8,658 nucleotides of DNA from the NCBI GenBank assembly GCA_031276585.1, contig JAISMT010000011.1:1-8658 (forward strand). Direction: 5' to 3'. The position numbers were made by a program, and so were the translations under genes. A model generated the notes under the pieces. It did not search any database, was not told the DNA's origin, and worked only from the letters and a program-made list of their open reading frames with translations. This document shows, piece by piece, positions 1 to 6,371 of this stretch (position 1 is its first letter; the number at the start of each line of letters is the position of its first letter). The DNA is from Bifidobacteriaceae bacterium (lineage in GTDB: Bacteria > Actinomycetota > Actinomycetes > Actinomycetales > WQXJ01).

Positions 1-4
1 CCCA

Positions 5-308
5 CCTACGCGCGGATGACCCGCCGGTAAGTCGACTTCCAGTTCAAACAATCCCACCTACGTGCGGATGACCCGCAGGTAGATGGGCTAAACAAGACAA
101 AACTGACCAGAACAACACCCCAAACCCAACCTACATGCGGATAATCCGCCGGTAGATGGAGTAAACAAGACAAAACTGACCAGAACAACACCCCAAACCC
201 AACCTACGTGCGGATAATCCGCAGGTAAGTCGACTTCCACTTCAAACAATCCCACCTACGTGCGGATAATCCGCCGATAGATGGGCTAAACAAGACAAAA
301 CTGACCAG
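5..308. repeat. Mosaic array of five 26-nt imperfect palindromes with two alternating linkers
   Basis: Five copies of an imperfect palindrome start at 5, 57, 130, 203 and 255. The left arm is CCTACGTGCGG or a variant and the right arm is CCGCAGGTAG or a variant, around a short ATAAT or ATGAC centre. The copies are joined by two linker types. A 26-nt short linker (31-56, 229-254) contains GTCGACTTCCAGTTCAAACA. A 47-nt long linker (83-129, 156-202) contains TAAACAAGACAAAACTGACC, and a shortened copy ends near 308. The order is short, long, long, short, partial long, giving spacings of 52, 73, 73 and 52. Linkers of one type are almost identical to each other. The layout resembles BIME/REP mosaics of other bacteria. 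The function is unknown, and the array probably continues beyond the left edge. Confidence 0.85.
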
Positions 309-469
309 GAAACGAGTGGGATGCGTTAGTTGGCCAGTTCAGCCCACACGCCTACAGAACAGTCGTTTTCTGGGTGATTTTGGCTAAGAACTCAGCCCGA
401 CCCCGGGGCCAGTCTTTACGGCGGCTACCGACTCAGCCCGATGCCGCGCACAGCCGTTGGGGTGGAACT
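309..469. other. Gene-free stretch downstream of the tetR gene
   Basis: No convincing ORF or RNA gene was seen. The words TCAGCCC (at about 339, 392 and 432) and CAGCCGTTGG recur loosely. GCGGC at 421-425 can pair with GCCGC at 443-447, which might form a weak hairpin beyond the tetR stop on the minus strand, but there is no T-tract. This is probably the 3' flank of tetR and the edge of the palindrome array. Confidence 0.4.
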
Positions 470-1165
470 TCAGAGTTCAGCCGAATCAGTGAGCTGGGCC
501 GCGATGTGGGTCCGTAGTGCCGCTACTGGGTCCGCCAGCCGGCCCAGCAGCCATTGAATTTGGAGTCCGTCCATTACGGCCACCAGGGTGGCGGCCGCTG
601 CGGCGGGTTCGGTACCCGGACGCAGGTAACCGGCGGTTTGAGCCGCTTGGTAAGCGCACTCCACTTCCCCTAAAACCCGCTGGTAGCGCTCTTGGAAAAA
701 CTGGTGGGCGGGGTGGTCCTCTTGTGTGGATTCGGCCGAAAGTTGAGTGAACAGTTCCACTATGCGCCGGTGGCGCACGTTTTTGGCTTGCAACCCAATT
801 AGGCCTCGTAGCGCCTCTAACCCTTGGCCCCGGACTATGCCGAACGCTTCCACATCAAGTTGGTCGCGCCGTTCTAGGACCGCTAGCAGCAACGCTTCTT
901 TGGAAGCGAAGTGGTAGGCCAGGCCTTGGTGGGAAGTCCCCACCCGAGCCGCGATCTCCCGCAACGATGCCGCCCGGTAACCCTGCTGGCTAAACACGTC
1001 GGTGGCGGCGTCAATTATTTGGTGACGTTTGACATCACCGCGCGTAGGAGAAGACGAGTCACTCTGTTTAGAAGCCGCCTGCCTAACCGGTTCGGAAGAA
1101 AAGGCGTCGCCTTCGGAAAAACCCTGCTTGCCCCGCATTAAAGGGGCCGGGGTTGCTGTTGCCAT
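470..1165 (-). CDS. TetR-family transcriptional repressor, probably of the MFS-GH3 operon
   Basis: This 231-residue protein is a TetR-type DNA-binding repressor. A classic N-terminal helix-turn-helix domain lies at about residues 46-92, with IIDAATDVFSQQGYRAASLR followed by EIAARVGTSHQGLAYHFASK. The remaining helical C-terminal part would bind ligand and dimerise. The ATG at 1163-1165 was chosen because a perfect AGGAGG lies 9 nt upstream (complement of 1175-1180). A longer frame reaching 1369 would have to start beyond the promoter and is rejected. The start leaves an unusual tail of about 45 residues, rich in Ser, Thr and Gln, before the DNA-binding domain. The gene diverges from the MFS-GH3 operon and shares with it the 30-bp palindrome at 1249-1278, so autorepression and control of the operon are inferred. 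The effector is unknown, most likely a sugar or glycoside. Confidence 0.9.
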   Translation of the reverse strand: MATATPAPLMRGKQGFSEGDAFSSEPVRQAASKQSDSSSPTRGDVKRHQIIDAATDVFSQQGYRAASLREIAARVGTSHQGLAYHFASKEALLLAVLERRDQLDVEAFGIVRGQGLEALRGLIGLQAKNVRHRRIVELFTQLSAESTQEDHPAHQFFQERYQRVLGEVECAYQAAQTAGYLRPGTEPAAAAATLVAVMDGLQIQWLLGRLADPVAALRTHIAAQLTDSAEL

Positions 1166-1242
1166 CCGTTCTCGCCTCCTACCTGCACCTCGTATTGGGC
1201 TGTATTCGCATAAAACCGTTGACAATTCTACCCCGGGGCAGC

Positions 1243-1271
1243 AGAATATTGCCGGTTGGCAAATTTGCCAA
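1243..1271 (-). promoter_or_regulatory. Probable promoter of tetR, mirror image of the operon promoter
   Basis: On the minus strand, TTGGCA (complement of 1266-1271) is followed after 17 nt by TATTCT (complement of 1243-1248). Because the operator is a palindrome, this promoter reuses the mirrored copy of the same -35 and spacer as the plus-strand promoter. The -10 is weaker (4 of 6), which would fit low repressor expression. An alternative minus-strand -10, TAGAAT (complement of 1225-1230), lacks a good -35. Confidence 0.45.
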
Positions 1272-1278
1272 CCGGCAA
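1249..1278. promoter_or_regulatory. Perfect 30-bp palindromic operator, probable TetR-protein binding site
   Basis: The sequence is an exact inverted repeat centred between 1263 and 1264. It contains nested dyads: TTGCCGGTTGGCAA (1249-1262), its reverse complement TTGCCAACCGGCAA (1265-1278), and GGCAAATTTGCC in the middle (1258-1269). The two outer 14-bp elements each have TTGCC/GGCAA arms and are centred 16 bp apart, which would suit two repressor dimers bound side by side. It lies between tetR and the MFS gene and overlaps the proposed promoters of both. That the adjacent TetR protein binds it is inferred. Confidence 0.85.
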
Positions 1279-1284
1279 AATAAT
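1256..1284 (+). promoter_or_regulatory. Probable promoter of the MFS-GH3 operon
   Basis: A -35 element TTGGCA (1256-1261) is followed after exactly 17 nt by AATAAT (1279-1284). These match the sigma-70-type consensus at 5 of 6 positions each. The -35 and spacer lie inside the 30-bp palindrome, so a bound repressor would block polymerase. Transcription would begin near 1291, about 19 nt before the GTG start. A second candidate, TTGACA (1219-1224), 17 nt, CAGAAT (1242-1247), lies just upstream and would place its start site inside the operator. Confidence 0.55.
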
Positions 1285-1309
1285 TCGCACTTTCGTCAAG
1301 GAGGACCAA

Positions 1310-2671
1310 GTGACCGATCAGCCGAACCCCCCGCGGCACTCTCAAAGCCAGCACCAAAACCAGTCCCAACCCCCTACCGGGCGCACCATACCGGACCCCG
1401 GAAGCTCTGGAAACTCCGGAAATTACGGAAACTCCGGCCTGGGCTTAGCCATTGCCTACGTGGTGGCTTACCTCGCCATGTATGTGGCTCTACTCACCCC
1501 CATCATGTCCACTTTGGCCGTCAAGGTTGGGGATCTAGTAGACGCAGATGGTCGGGTCGCTGCCCTCTCCCTAGTGATGGGAGTGGGCGCCTTCTTCGCC
1601 TTCGTGGCCAACCCCATTGCTGGTGCACTCTCAGACCGCACCACCTCCAAAATGGGTATGCGCCGCCCCTGGCTCATTTGGGGCGTACTAGGTGGAGCCG
1701 TGGGCCTGGTGCTCATAGCCCTAGGAACCCAGCTGTGGCAGGTAATAGTGGGCTGGGCTATAGCCCAAGGCAGCTTCAATGGTGCTCAGGCTGCCCTTCA
1801 AGCCATCTTGCCGGACCAAATTGCGGAAAAGATGCGGGCCAAAGTTTCTGGCTGGTTGGGTACCGCTCAAAACGTAGCCCCACTGGTCGGCATCGGGCTG
1901 GCCGCCTGGTTCTCTGCTGCCAAGCTACCCACCTCATTGATGATCATTGTGCCCGCCGCCATTGGTGTGGTGGGTGTGTTGCTGCTGGCTTTTGTCCTCA
2001 AAGACCGCCAACTGCCCCCCAGCCAGTGCCCACCGTTCCACTTGGGCAAATTCATCAAAAGTTTCTGGGTGTTTTCCCGCGCTAATGCCGACTTCACTTG
2101 GGCTTGGTTGGGGCGCTTCTTTATCTTCCTAGCTTTTGCCTCCTATAACGGCTACCAGGTCTACTTCCTCCAATCCCGCTTTGACTTCAACCAAACCGAT
2201 GCCCTGGAATGGCAACTCAAACTGATGGTGGTCCAAGTAATCGCTTTGACCTTAGCCGCCTCGTTAGGTGGAGCCATCTCAGATAAAACCGGGCGGCGCA
2301 AAATCTTTGTGATTGTGGCTTCAGTGCTAGCCGGTGTGGGGTTGACCATCTTCGCTTTCGCACAGAGCCCCGAGCTGCTCTATGTGGCCGTTGTTTTCTG
2401 GGGCTTAGGCTTTGGCGCTTACCTGGCAGTAGACCTGGCCTTGGTGACCGATGTGTTACCTCAAGCGGAAACCGAGGCGGCCAAAAACATGGGTGTATTC
2501 AACATTGCTAACGCGCTGCCACAATCCCTGGCACCGGCCATCGCCCCGGCTTTCTTGGCCATCGGCGCCACCACTACCGCCCCCGAGAACTACGCTTCAC
2601 TGTTCCTAATTGCAGCCGTGTTCGCCATTATTGGTGCCGCCACCACCATGTTTATTCGAGGAGCCCGGTAG
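1310..2671 (+). CDS. MFS sugar/glycoside transporter (GPH/SLC45-like)
   Basis: This 453-residue inner-membrane carrier has about 12 hydrophobic segments between residues 44 and 448. The conserved loop-2 motif GALSDRTTSKMGMRRPW (about 105-121) and its repeat in the second half, GGAISDKTGRRK (about 320-331), are the major facilitator motif A. The R/K-x-G-x-R-R-P-W form resembles glycoside/hexuronide symporters and SLC45-type sucrose carriers, so sugar uptake by proton or cation symport is inferred. GTG at 1310 was chosen because AAGGAGG (1298-1304) sits 5 nt upstream. The upstream TTG at 1256 lies within the operator and -35 region. The hydrophilic N-terminal tail of about 43 residues is rich in Gln, Pro, Asn and Gly and includes a short repeat. 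The gene ends 2 nt before the GH3 gene, so the two form an operon. The substrate is not readable from sequence. Confidence 0.88.
   Translation: MTDQPNPPRHSQSQHQNQSQPPTGRTIPDPGSSGNSGNYGNSGLGLAIAYVVAYLAMYVALLTPIMSTLAVKVGDLVDADGRVAALSLVMGVGAFFAFVANPIAGALSDRTTSKMGMRRPWLIWGVLGGAVGLVLIALGTQLWQVIVGWAIAQGSFNGAQAALQAILPDQIAEKMRAKVSGWLGTAQNVAPLVGIGLAAWFSAAKLPTSLMIIVPAAIGVVGVLLLAFVLKDRQLPPSQCPPFHLGKFIKSFWVFSRANADFTWAWLGRFFIFLAFASYNGYQVYFLQSRFDFNQTDALEWQLKLMVVQVIALTLAASLGGAISDKTGRRKIFVIVASVLAGVGLTIFAFAQSPELLYVAVVFWGLGFGAYLAVDLALVTDVLPQAETEAAKNMGVFNIANALPQSLAPAIAPAFLAIGATTTAPENYASLFLIAAVFAIIGAATTMFIRGAR
1400..1435 (+). repeat. Four tandem 9-nt repeats in the MFS N-terminal tail
   Basis: Four in-frame 9-nt units follow one another: GGAAGCTCT, GGAAACTCC, GGAAATTAC, GGAAACTCC. 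They encode G-S-S-G-N-S-G-N-Y-G-N-S (residues 31-42) in the cytoplasmic tail ahead of the first membrane helix. The units are three codons long, so copy-number change would keep the frame. Confidence 0.7.
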
Positions 2672-2673
2672 TC

Positions 2674-5046
2674 ATGGACCGGATTCAACACCTGGTGAAC
2701 CAACTCACCACCCCGGAAAAAGCTTCCCTACTAGATGGCAGCGATTTCTGGCACACCCAGGGTATTGAACGCCTCGGCATTCCAGCTCTCATGCTTACTG
2801 ACGGCCCTCACGGTTTACGCAAACAAGCCGGAGCAGCCGATCACCTGGGTCTGAACGCTTCCGTTCCCGCCACTTGTTTCCCGCCCGCCGCCGGGTTGGC
2901 TTCCTCTTGGAATGAGACCCTGGTGGAACAGGTGGGGCAAGCTTTAGGCGCCGAGGCGGTGGCCCTGGATGTCGCCGTAGTGTTAGGGCCGGGATTGAAC
3001 ATCAAACGTTCTCCCTTATGTGGCCGCAACTTTGAGTATTTCTCGGAAGATCCGTTGCTCTCAGGCCATCTGGCAGCCGCCATGGTGCGGGGCATCCAGA
3101 GTCAAGGTGTGGGCGCTTGTCTCAAACATTTTGCGGTCAACAACCAAGAAACCGAACGCATGCGTATCTCCGCTGAGGTAGACCAACGTACCCTGCGGGA
3201 AATCTATTTAACGGGTTTCGAGTTGGCCGTTAAAGCGGCCCAGCCGTGGATGGTGATGTGCTCCTACAACCGGATTAACGGCACCTATGCGCCCTCCTCG
3301 CGGTGGCTGCTCACTGATCTGTTGCGCGGCGAATGGGGGTTCGATGGCGTGGTGGTCTCCGATTGGGGCGCCACCCACCAGCGGCCTGGTGATCTCCACG
3401 CTGGCTTGGACCTGGAGATGCCCAGCTCCTCGGGTTGCGGCGGCCGCGAAGTGCTGGCCGCGTTGGAACGGAAGGAAGTGGCGTTAGAAGACCTGAACCA
3501 AACCGCCTACCGGTTGTTTACTTTGGTAGACCGGGTAGGCCGGTTGCCGGACTCTAACGCCGCCGCTTCCGCAGCCGATGCCGCTGCCGCCACTCCCGAT
3601 GCCGCAGCGGAAACAGGCGTCGTAACGGAACCAAGCGCTGTAGCCGCTGCCGCCGCCACCGGCACGGCATCGGGCACCGACACGGCAGCAAATCCCACCT
3701 CCGACCACCTGGTCCTCGCCGAACGGGCGGCCATCCAAGCTGCGGTGCTGTTGAAAAACCAGGGTTTGCTTCCGCTAGACCCGGTGGCTGGAGGTCCCGT
3801 GGCGGTAATTGGCCAGTTCGCGGCACAGCCCCGCTATCAAGGCGCTGGTTCCTCGGCGGTGAACCCCACCGAATTGACCAACGCTCTAGAGGAGATACGC
3901 CAGTTGGTGAAGGGACGGCGCGAGGTGGAATATGCGCCTGGGTTCGAGGTAGGTGCACCTAATCTGGACCCCGAATTAGCGGCGCAAGCAGTGGCAGTAG
4001 CCCAACGTTCAGCGGTAGCGGTGGTGTTCTTAGGTTTGGAACCCGCCCATGAATCCGAAGGTTATGACCGCGAAAACATGTCCCTACCGGCCGCTCAACT
4101 AGAGCTGCTCGCCCAAGTAGCCGCCGTGAACCCCAATACTGTGGTGGTGCTTTCCAACGGAGGCGTAGTAGAAGTTGCGTCTTGGACCCACCAAGCTTCA
4201 GCCATTTTGGAAGGCTGGCTGTTGGGCCAAGCCGGGGGGCGGGCCACCGCCAAACTGCTGTTTGGCCGGGCTAACCCTTCGGGGAAGCTAGCTGAAACCA
4301 TTCCGCTGCGCTTAGAAGACAACCCTTCCTTTGGAAACTTTCCGGGTGAACGAGGCCAGGTCCGCTACGGGGAAGGCCTGCTGGTGGGCTACCGCTGGTA
4401 TGACTCACGGCGTGCTGAGGTGGCTTATCCCTTTGGACATGGTTTGAGCTACACCACTTTTGAGTATTCGGATGCCGGTGTCCAAGTGACCGCCGATGGG
4501 CCGCAACCGCAGGTGGAAGCCTTTGTCACGGTGCGTAACAGCGGTCCCGTGACAGGGCGCGAAGTGGTGCAAGTGTACGTGCACCGGACTTCCACCAGCG
4601 CTGTGTTGCGGCCGGAACAAGAGTTGCGCGCTTTTGGGTCCGTGGAACTCCAGTCGGGCGAGTCACGCCAACTGCGCTGGCAGTTAGACAGCAGGGCTTT
4701 CGCTTTTTGGGACACTGCCCGCAACGGTTGGCTAGTGGAGGGCGGCGCGTATCAGATCCGTTTCGCGGCTTCTTCCCGTGATGTCCGTCAAACCGCTGAG
4801 GTGCACTTGGCTGGCCAGCCCGTGGTGGACCCAGTGGGTTGGGACACCTCCGCTAATGAATGGTTAGCGGACTCCACCCACGGCCCTTGGTTGCGTAGCA
4901 AACTAGTGGGTACGGCTTTTGCCAATTTGCTGGATGATCCCACCACGCAAGCTCTGATGGGCCCCACTCCGTTGATCCGGCTGCTCCGGTTTGCTGGCTT
5001 CCCGGTCACGGCCCCCGAGGTGGAAGAGCGCATCAAAACCGGATAG
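2674..5046 (+). CDS. GH3 beta-glycosidase (beta-glucosidase-like), cytoplasmic
   Basis: This 790-residue glycoside hydrolase family 3 enzyme hydrolyses terminal non-reducing beta-linked sugars with retention of configuration. The first catalytic domain (about 10-290) carries LTDGPHGLR (41-49), LGPGLNIKRSPLCGRNFEYF (104-123), KHFAVNNQETER (151-162) and VVVSDWGA (226-233), with D230 as the expected nucleophile. The second domain (about 345-590) carries HESEGYDR (459-466), where E462 is the likely acid/base, and YPFGHGLSYT near its end. A fibronectin-III-like domain follows (about 611-705), then a tail of about 85 residues. There is no signal peptide and no PA14 insert, so it should act in the cytoplasm on imported substrate. 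An Ala/Thr-rich low-complexity stretch (about 293-344) separates the two catalytic domains. The ATG lies 2 nt after the MFS stop, with GAGGAG at 2658-2663. Exact specificity (glucoside, xyloside or other) cannot be told. Confidence 0.95.
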   Translation: MDRIQHLVNQLTTPEKASLLDGSDFWHTQGIERLGIPALMLTDGPHGLRKQAGAADHLGLNASVPATCFPPAAGLASSWNETLVEQVGQALGAEAVALDVAVVLGPGLNIKRSPLCGRNFEYFSEDPLLSGHLAAAMVRGIQSQGVGACLKHFAVNNQETERMRISAEVDQRTLREIYLTGFELAVKAAQPWMVMCSYNRINGTYAPSSRWLLTDLLRGEWGFDGVVVSDWGATHQRPGDLHAGLDLEMPSSSGCGGREVLAALERKEVALEDLNQTAYRLFTLVDRVGRLPDSNAAASAADAAAATPDAAAETGVVTEPSAVAAAAATGTASGTDTAANPTSDHLVLAERAAIQAAVLLKNQGLLPLDPVAGGPVAVIGQFAAQPRYQGAGSSAVNPTELTNALEEIRQLVKGRREVEYAPGFEVGAPNLDPELAAQAVAVAQRSAVAVVFLGLEPAHESEGYDRENMSLPAAQLELLAQVAAVNPNTVVVLSNGGVVEVASWTHQASAILEGWLLGQAGGRATAKLLFGRANPSGKLAETIPLRLEDNPSFGNFPGERGQVRYGEGLLVGYRWYDSRRAEVAYPFGHGLSYTTFEYSDAGVQVTADGPQPQVEAFVTVRNSGPVTGREVVQVYVHRTSTSAVLRPEQELRAFGSVELQSGESRQLRWQLDSRAFAFWDTARNGWLVEGGAYQIRFAASSRDVRQTAEVHLAGQPVVDPVGWDTSANEWLADSTHGPWLRSKLVGTAFANLLDDPTTQALMGPTPLIRLLRFAGFPVTAPEVEERIKTG

Positions 5047-5067
5047 GTACTCAAGATTGGTACTCAA
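5046..5067. repeat. 9-nt direct repeat at the GH3 stop codon
   Basis: GGTACTCAA occurs at 5046-5054, with its first base being the last base of the TAG stop, and again at 5059-5067. The pair may simply be a small local duplication. No function is evident. Confidence 0.5.
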
Positions 5068-5076
5068 AGTAGTAAC

Positions 5077-5110
5077 GGGCGGCGGCAATCAACCGTAATG
5101 GCCGCCGCCC
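5077..5110 (+). terminator. Strong GC hairpin downstream of GH3, possible terminator
   Basis: GGGCGGCGGC (5077-5086) pairs perfectly over 10 bp with GCCGCCGCCC (5101-5110) around a 14-nt loop, 30 nt after the GH3 stop. No T-run follows, so it is a non-canonical terminator of the kind often seen in actinobacteria, or an RNA-stabilising structure. It may also help end transcripts arriving from the opposite nodB-type gene. Confidence 0.55.
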
Positions 5111-5289
5111 CACCCAAGACCAGGACTACCGGGGACAGACTGAAACACTGGACCGAAGAAGCACAGAAGACAAACACTGTTTAGGTCAGGGCATTTGGGG
5201 TTACGAAGCTTTGACGTTTGCGCCTAAGTTTTTCTTACTCGGACCTTCCCAAAGGAATCGAGCGCAGCGAAGAGATTGGCGGACCAGCG
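5111..5289. other. Intergenic spacer between convergent genes
   Basis: About 180 nt lie between the GH3 hairpin and the stop of the minus-strand deacetylase gene. No ORF or RNA gene was recognised. Small structures such as AAACACTGTTT (5172-5182), CCTT/AAGG near 5245-5256 and GAGCGCAGCGAAGAG near 5259 are present, but none is a convincing terminator for the deacetylase gene. Confidence 0.4.
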
Positions 5290-6135
5290 CTAGGAATCCT
5301 GGGTAACCACCGGATTTTTAGGCCCGTTATAGATGCCTTGCCCGGGAGCGATCTCCGTGTTGAATAACTCCGGCACGGTAACCAACTCAAACCCTTTGGC
5401 TTTCAGCCCGGCCACAATCTGAGGTAAAGCTGCGATTGACTCCGGCACTGTGTCATGCATCAGCAAAATGGAACCTGGTTTGGAGTCGTTCAAAGCGTGG
5501 GCCGTGATCTTGGCGCCATCATGGGTGGACCAATCCAGGGTGTCCACATCCCACAAAATGAAGGTTTTACCTTGGCAAGCGGCCAGGATTGATTGGTTCC
5601 AACTACCGTATGGAGGGCGTACCAGAATGGTTTGCACTCCGCTGGCCTCTTGAATGGCCTGTGCGGTACGGTCCGCGTCAGCGCAGGCCGCCTGAGGGGT
5701 TTGCCGTTTCATGTCGGTGTGGTTCCAGGAATGCCCGCCGATGGCGTGCCCTTCCTCTACCGCTCGCCTTACGTCTGCGGGCCGCGCTTTGACGTTCTGC
5801 CCCATCACAAAAAAGGTAGCTTTGACCTGCAACTGTGCTAAACCATCCAACAATGCGGCCGTGTGAGCGGATGGACCATCATCAAAAGTCAAAGCCACAC
5901 ACGGCACTTGAGTGCAGTCCACTTTCCGGGGTGGAGGCGGAGGGCTCGGCGGAGCGTCTTTGGCTACCTCCACCGGTGGAGTACTGGTCACAGTCACAGT
6001 GACCGGATCAGAGGCCTTCACCGAGCGGTGAGGCAACATGAAGCCAAAAAGGACTAAACCAATACCCAGTATGCCGGCTACCACCGCAGTAGGCGCCGGC
6101 CAAGGCACCTGGACCGATTTGGACCGTTTCCTCAC
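5290..6135 (-). CDS. Membrane-anchored NodB-domain polysaccharide deacetylase
   Basis: This 281-residue extracytoplasmic carbohydrate esterase belongs to the CE4/NodB family. It removes N- or O-acetyl groups, typically from cell-wall peptidoglycan or chitin-like sugars. An N-terminal basic segment and one hydrophobic helix (about 17-34) form a signal anchor or signal peptide. A Thr/Pro-rich linker with a run of prolines (61-69) follows. The NodB domain (about 78-258) has all five motifs: TFDDGP (83-88, with base D85 and metal ligand D86), H135-S-W-N-H139 (metal ligands), RPPYGSWN (173-180), DVDTLDW (196-202) and LLMHD with catalytic H227. Cys74 and Cys79 may form a disulfide. GTG at 6133-6135 was preferred over ATG codons at 6160 and 6198 because GGAGGAG lies 6 nt upstream. 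The gene is convergent with GH3 and divergent from the cys operon. The natural substrate is inferred only. Confidence 0.9.
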   Translation of the reverse strand: MRKRSKSVQVPWPAPTAVVAGILGIGLVLFGFMLPHRSVKASDPVTVTVTSTPPVEVAKDAPPSPPPPPRKVDCTQVPCVALTFDDGPSAHTAALLDGLAQLQVKATFFVMGQNVKARPADVRRAVEEGHAIGGHSWNHTDMKRQTPQAACADADRTAQAIQEASGVQTILVRPPYGSWNQSILAACQGKTFILWDVDTLDWSTHDGAKITAHALNDSKPGSILLMHDTVPESIAALPQIVAGLKAKGFELVTVPELFNTEIAPGQGIYNGPKNPVVTQDS

Positions 6136-6252
6136 TTTATGCTCCTCCCCCCGCAGCATCATCCGTCCTATTCTGACTCTAATGACGCGGCCAAGCATCC
6201 TACTACCGGAGGTGTCCCGGATTTACCGAACTAAATAGGTCTAACCCCTCTG

Positions 6253-6267
6253 TTTTCTGGCAGAAAA
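6253..6267. promoter_or_regulatory. 15-bp dyad TTTTCTG-G-CAGAAAA, candidate operator
   Basis: A perfect 7-bp inverted repeat with a single central base is centred at 6260. It is flanked by TCTG (6249-6252) and CAGA (6270-6273), which extend the symmetry with a 2-nt offset. It lies in the divergent region between the deacetylase gene and the cysteine leader, just upstream of a possible -35 at 6277. The one-base centre suits protein binding better than an RNA hairpin. The binding protein is unknown. Confidence 0.4.
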
Positions 6268-6276
6268 GACAGATGA

Positions 6277-6305
6277 TTGGCTCTGGGTAGTAACCCTGGT
6301 CTAAG
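6277..6305 (+). promoter_or_regulatory. Possible promoter of the cysteine leader-cysK-cysE operon
   Basis: TTGGCT (6277-6282), 17 nt, TCTAAG (6300-6305) matches the sigma-70-type consensus at 4 of 6 positions in each box. It would start transcription near 6312, giving a leader of about 230 nt that contains the polycysteine ORF. The match is modest and other promoters are possible. Confidence 0.3.
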
Positions 6306-6371
6306 CTGGCCCAGAAAGCGTGCTCGGCCAATGCTTTGGCGGCGCGTCTAGCCGTCAGTTGGAGGAGACCC

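Noticed and set aside
6..191. Minus-strand 61-codon ORF across the palindrome array
   Set aside because: It runs through non-coding repeats whose 73-nt period is not a multiple of three. It has no ribosome binding site and no recognisable domain.
5..308. CRISPR array
   Set aside because: The palindromic repeats look CRISPR-like in length, but the spacers are only two sequences used repeatedly, with lengths of 26 and 47 nt. The repeats vary and no cas gene is present.
401..408. CCCCGGGG palindrome, also at 1231-1238 and 7615-7622
   Set aside because: An 8-bp GC palindrome is expected by chance at about this frequency in GC-rich DNA, and the sites share no context.
1256..1309. TTG at 1256 as the MFS start
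   Set aside because: It lies inside the operator and on the -35 box. GTG at 1310 has AAGGAGG at ideal spacing.
1153..2085. 310-codon plus-strand ORF overlapping tetR and the MFS gene
   Set aside because: It overlaps the MFS frame, which has clear membrane helices and motifs. Its own translation is Arg/Pro/His-rich without domain signature, so it is a shadow frame.
3554..3958. Minus-strand ORFs inside GH3
   Set aside because: They are antisense frames opened by the GC-rich Ala-coding insert, with Arg/Pro-rich translations and no start signals.
6136..6198. Upstream ATG starts for the deacetylase
   Set aside because: Neither ATG has a good ribosome binding site, while GTG at 6135 has GGAGGAG 6 nt upstream and places the signal anchor at the usual distance from the N-terminus.
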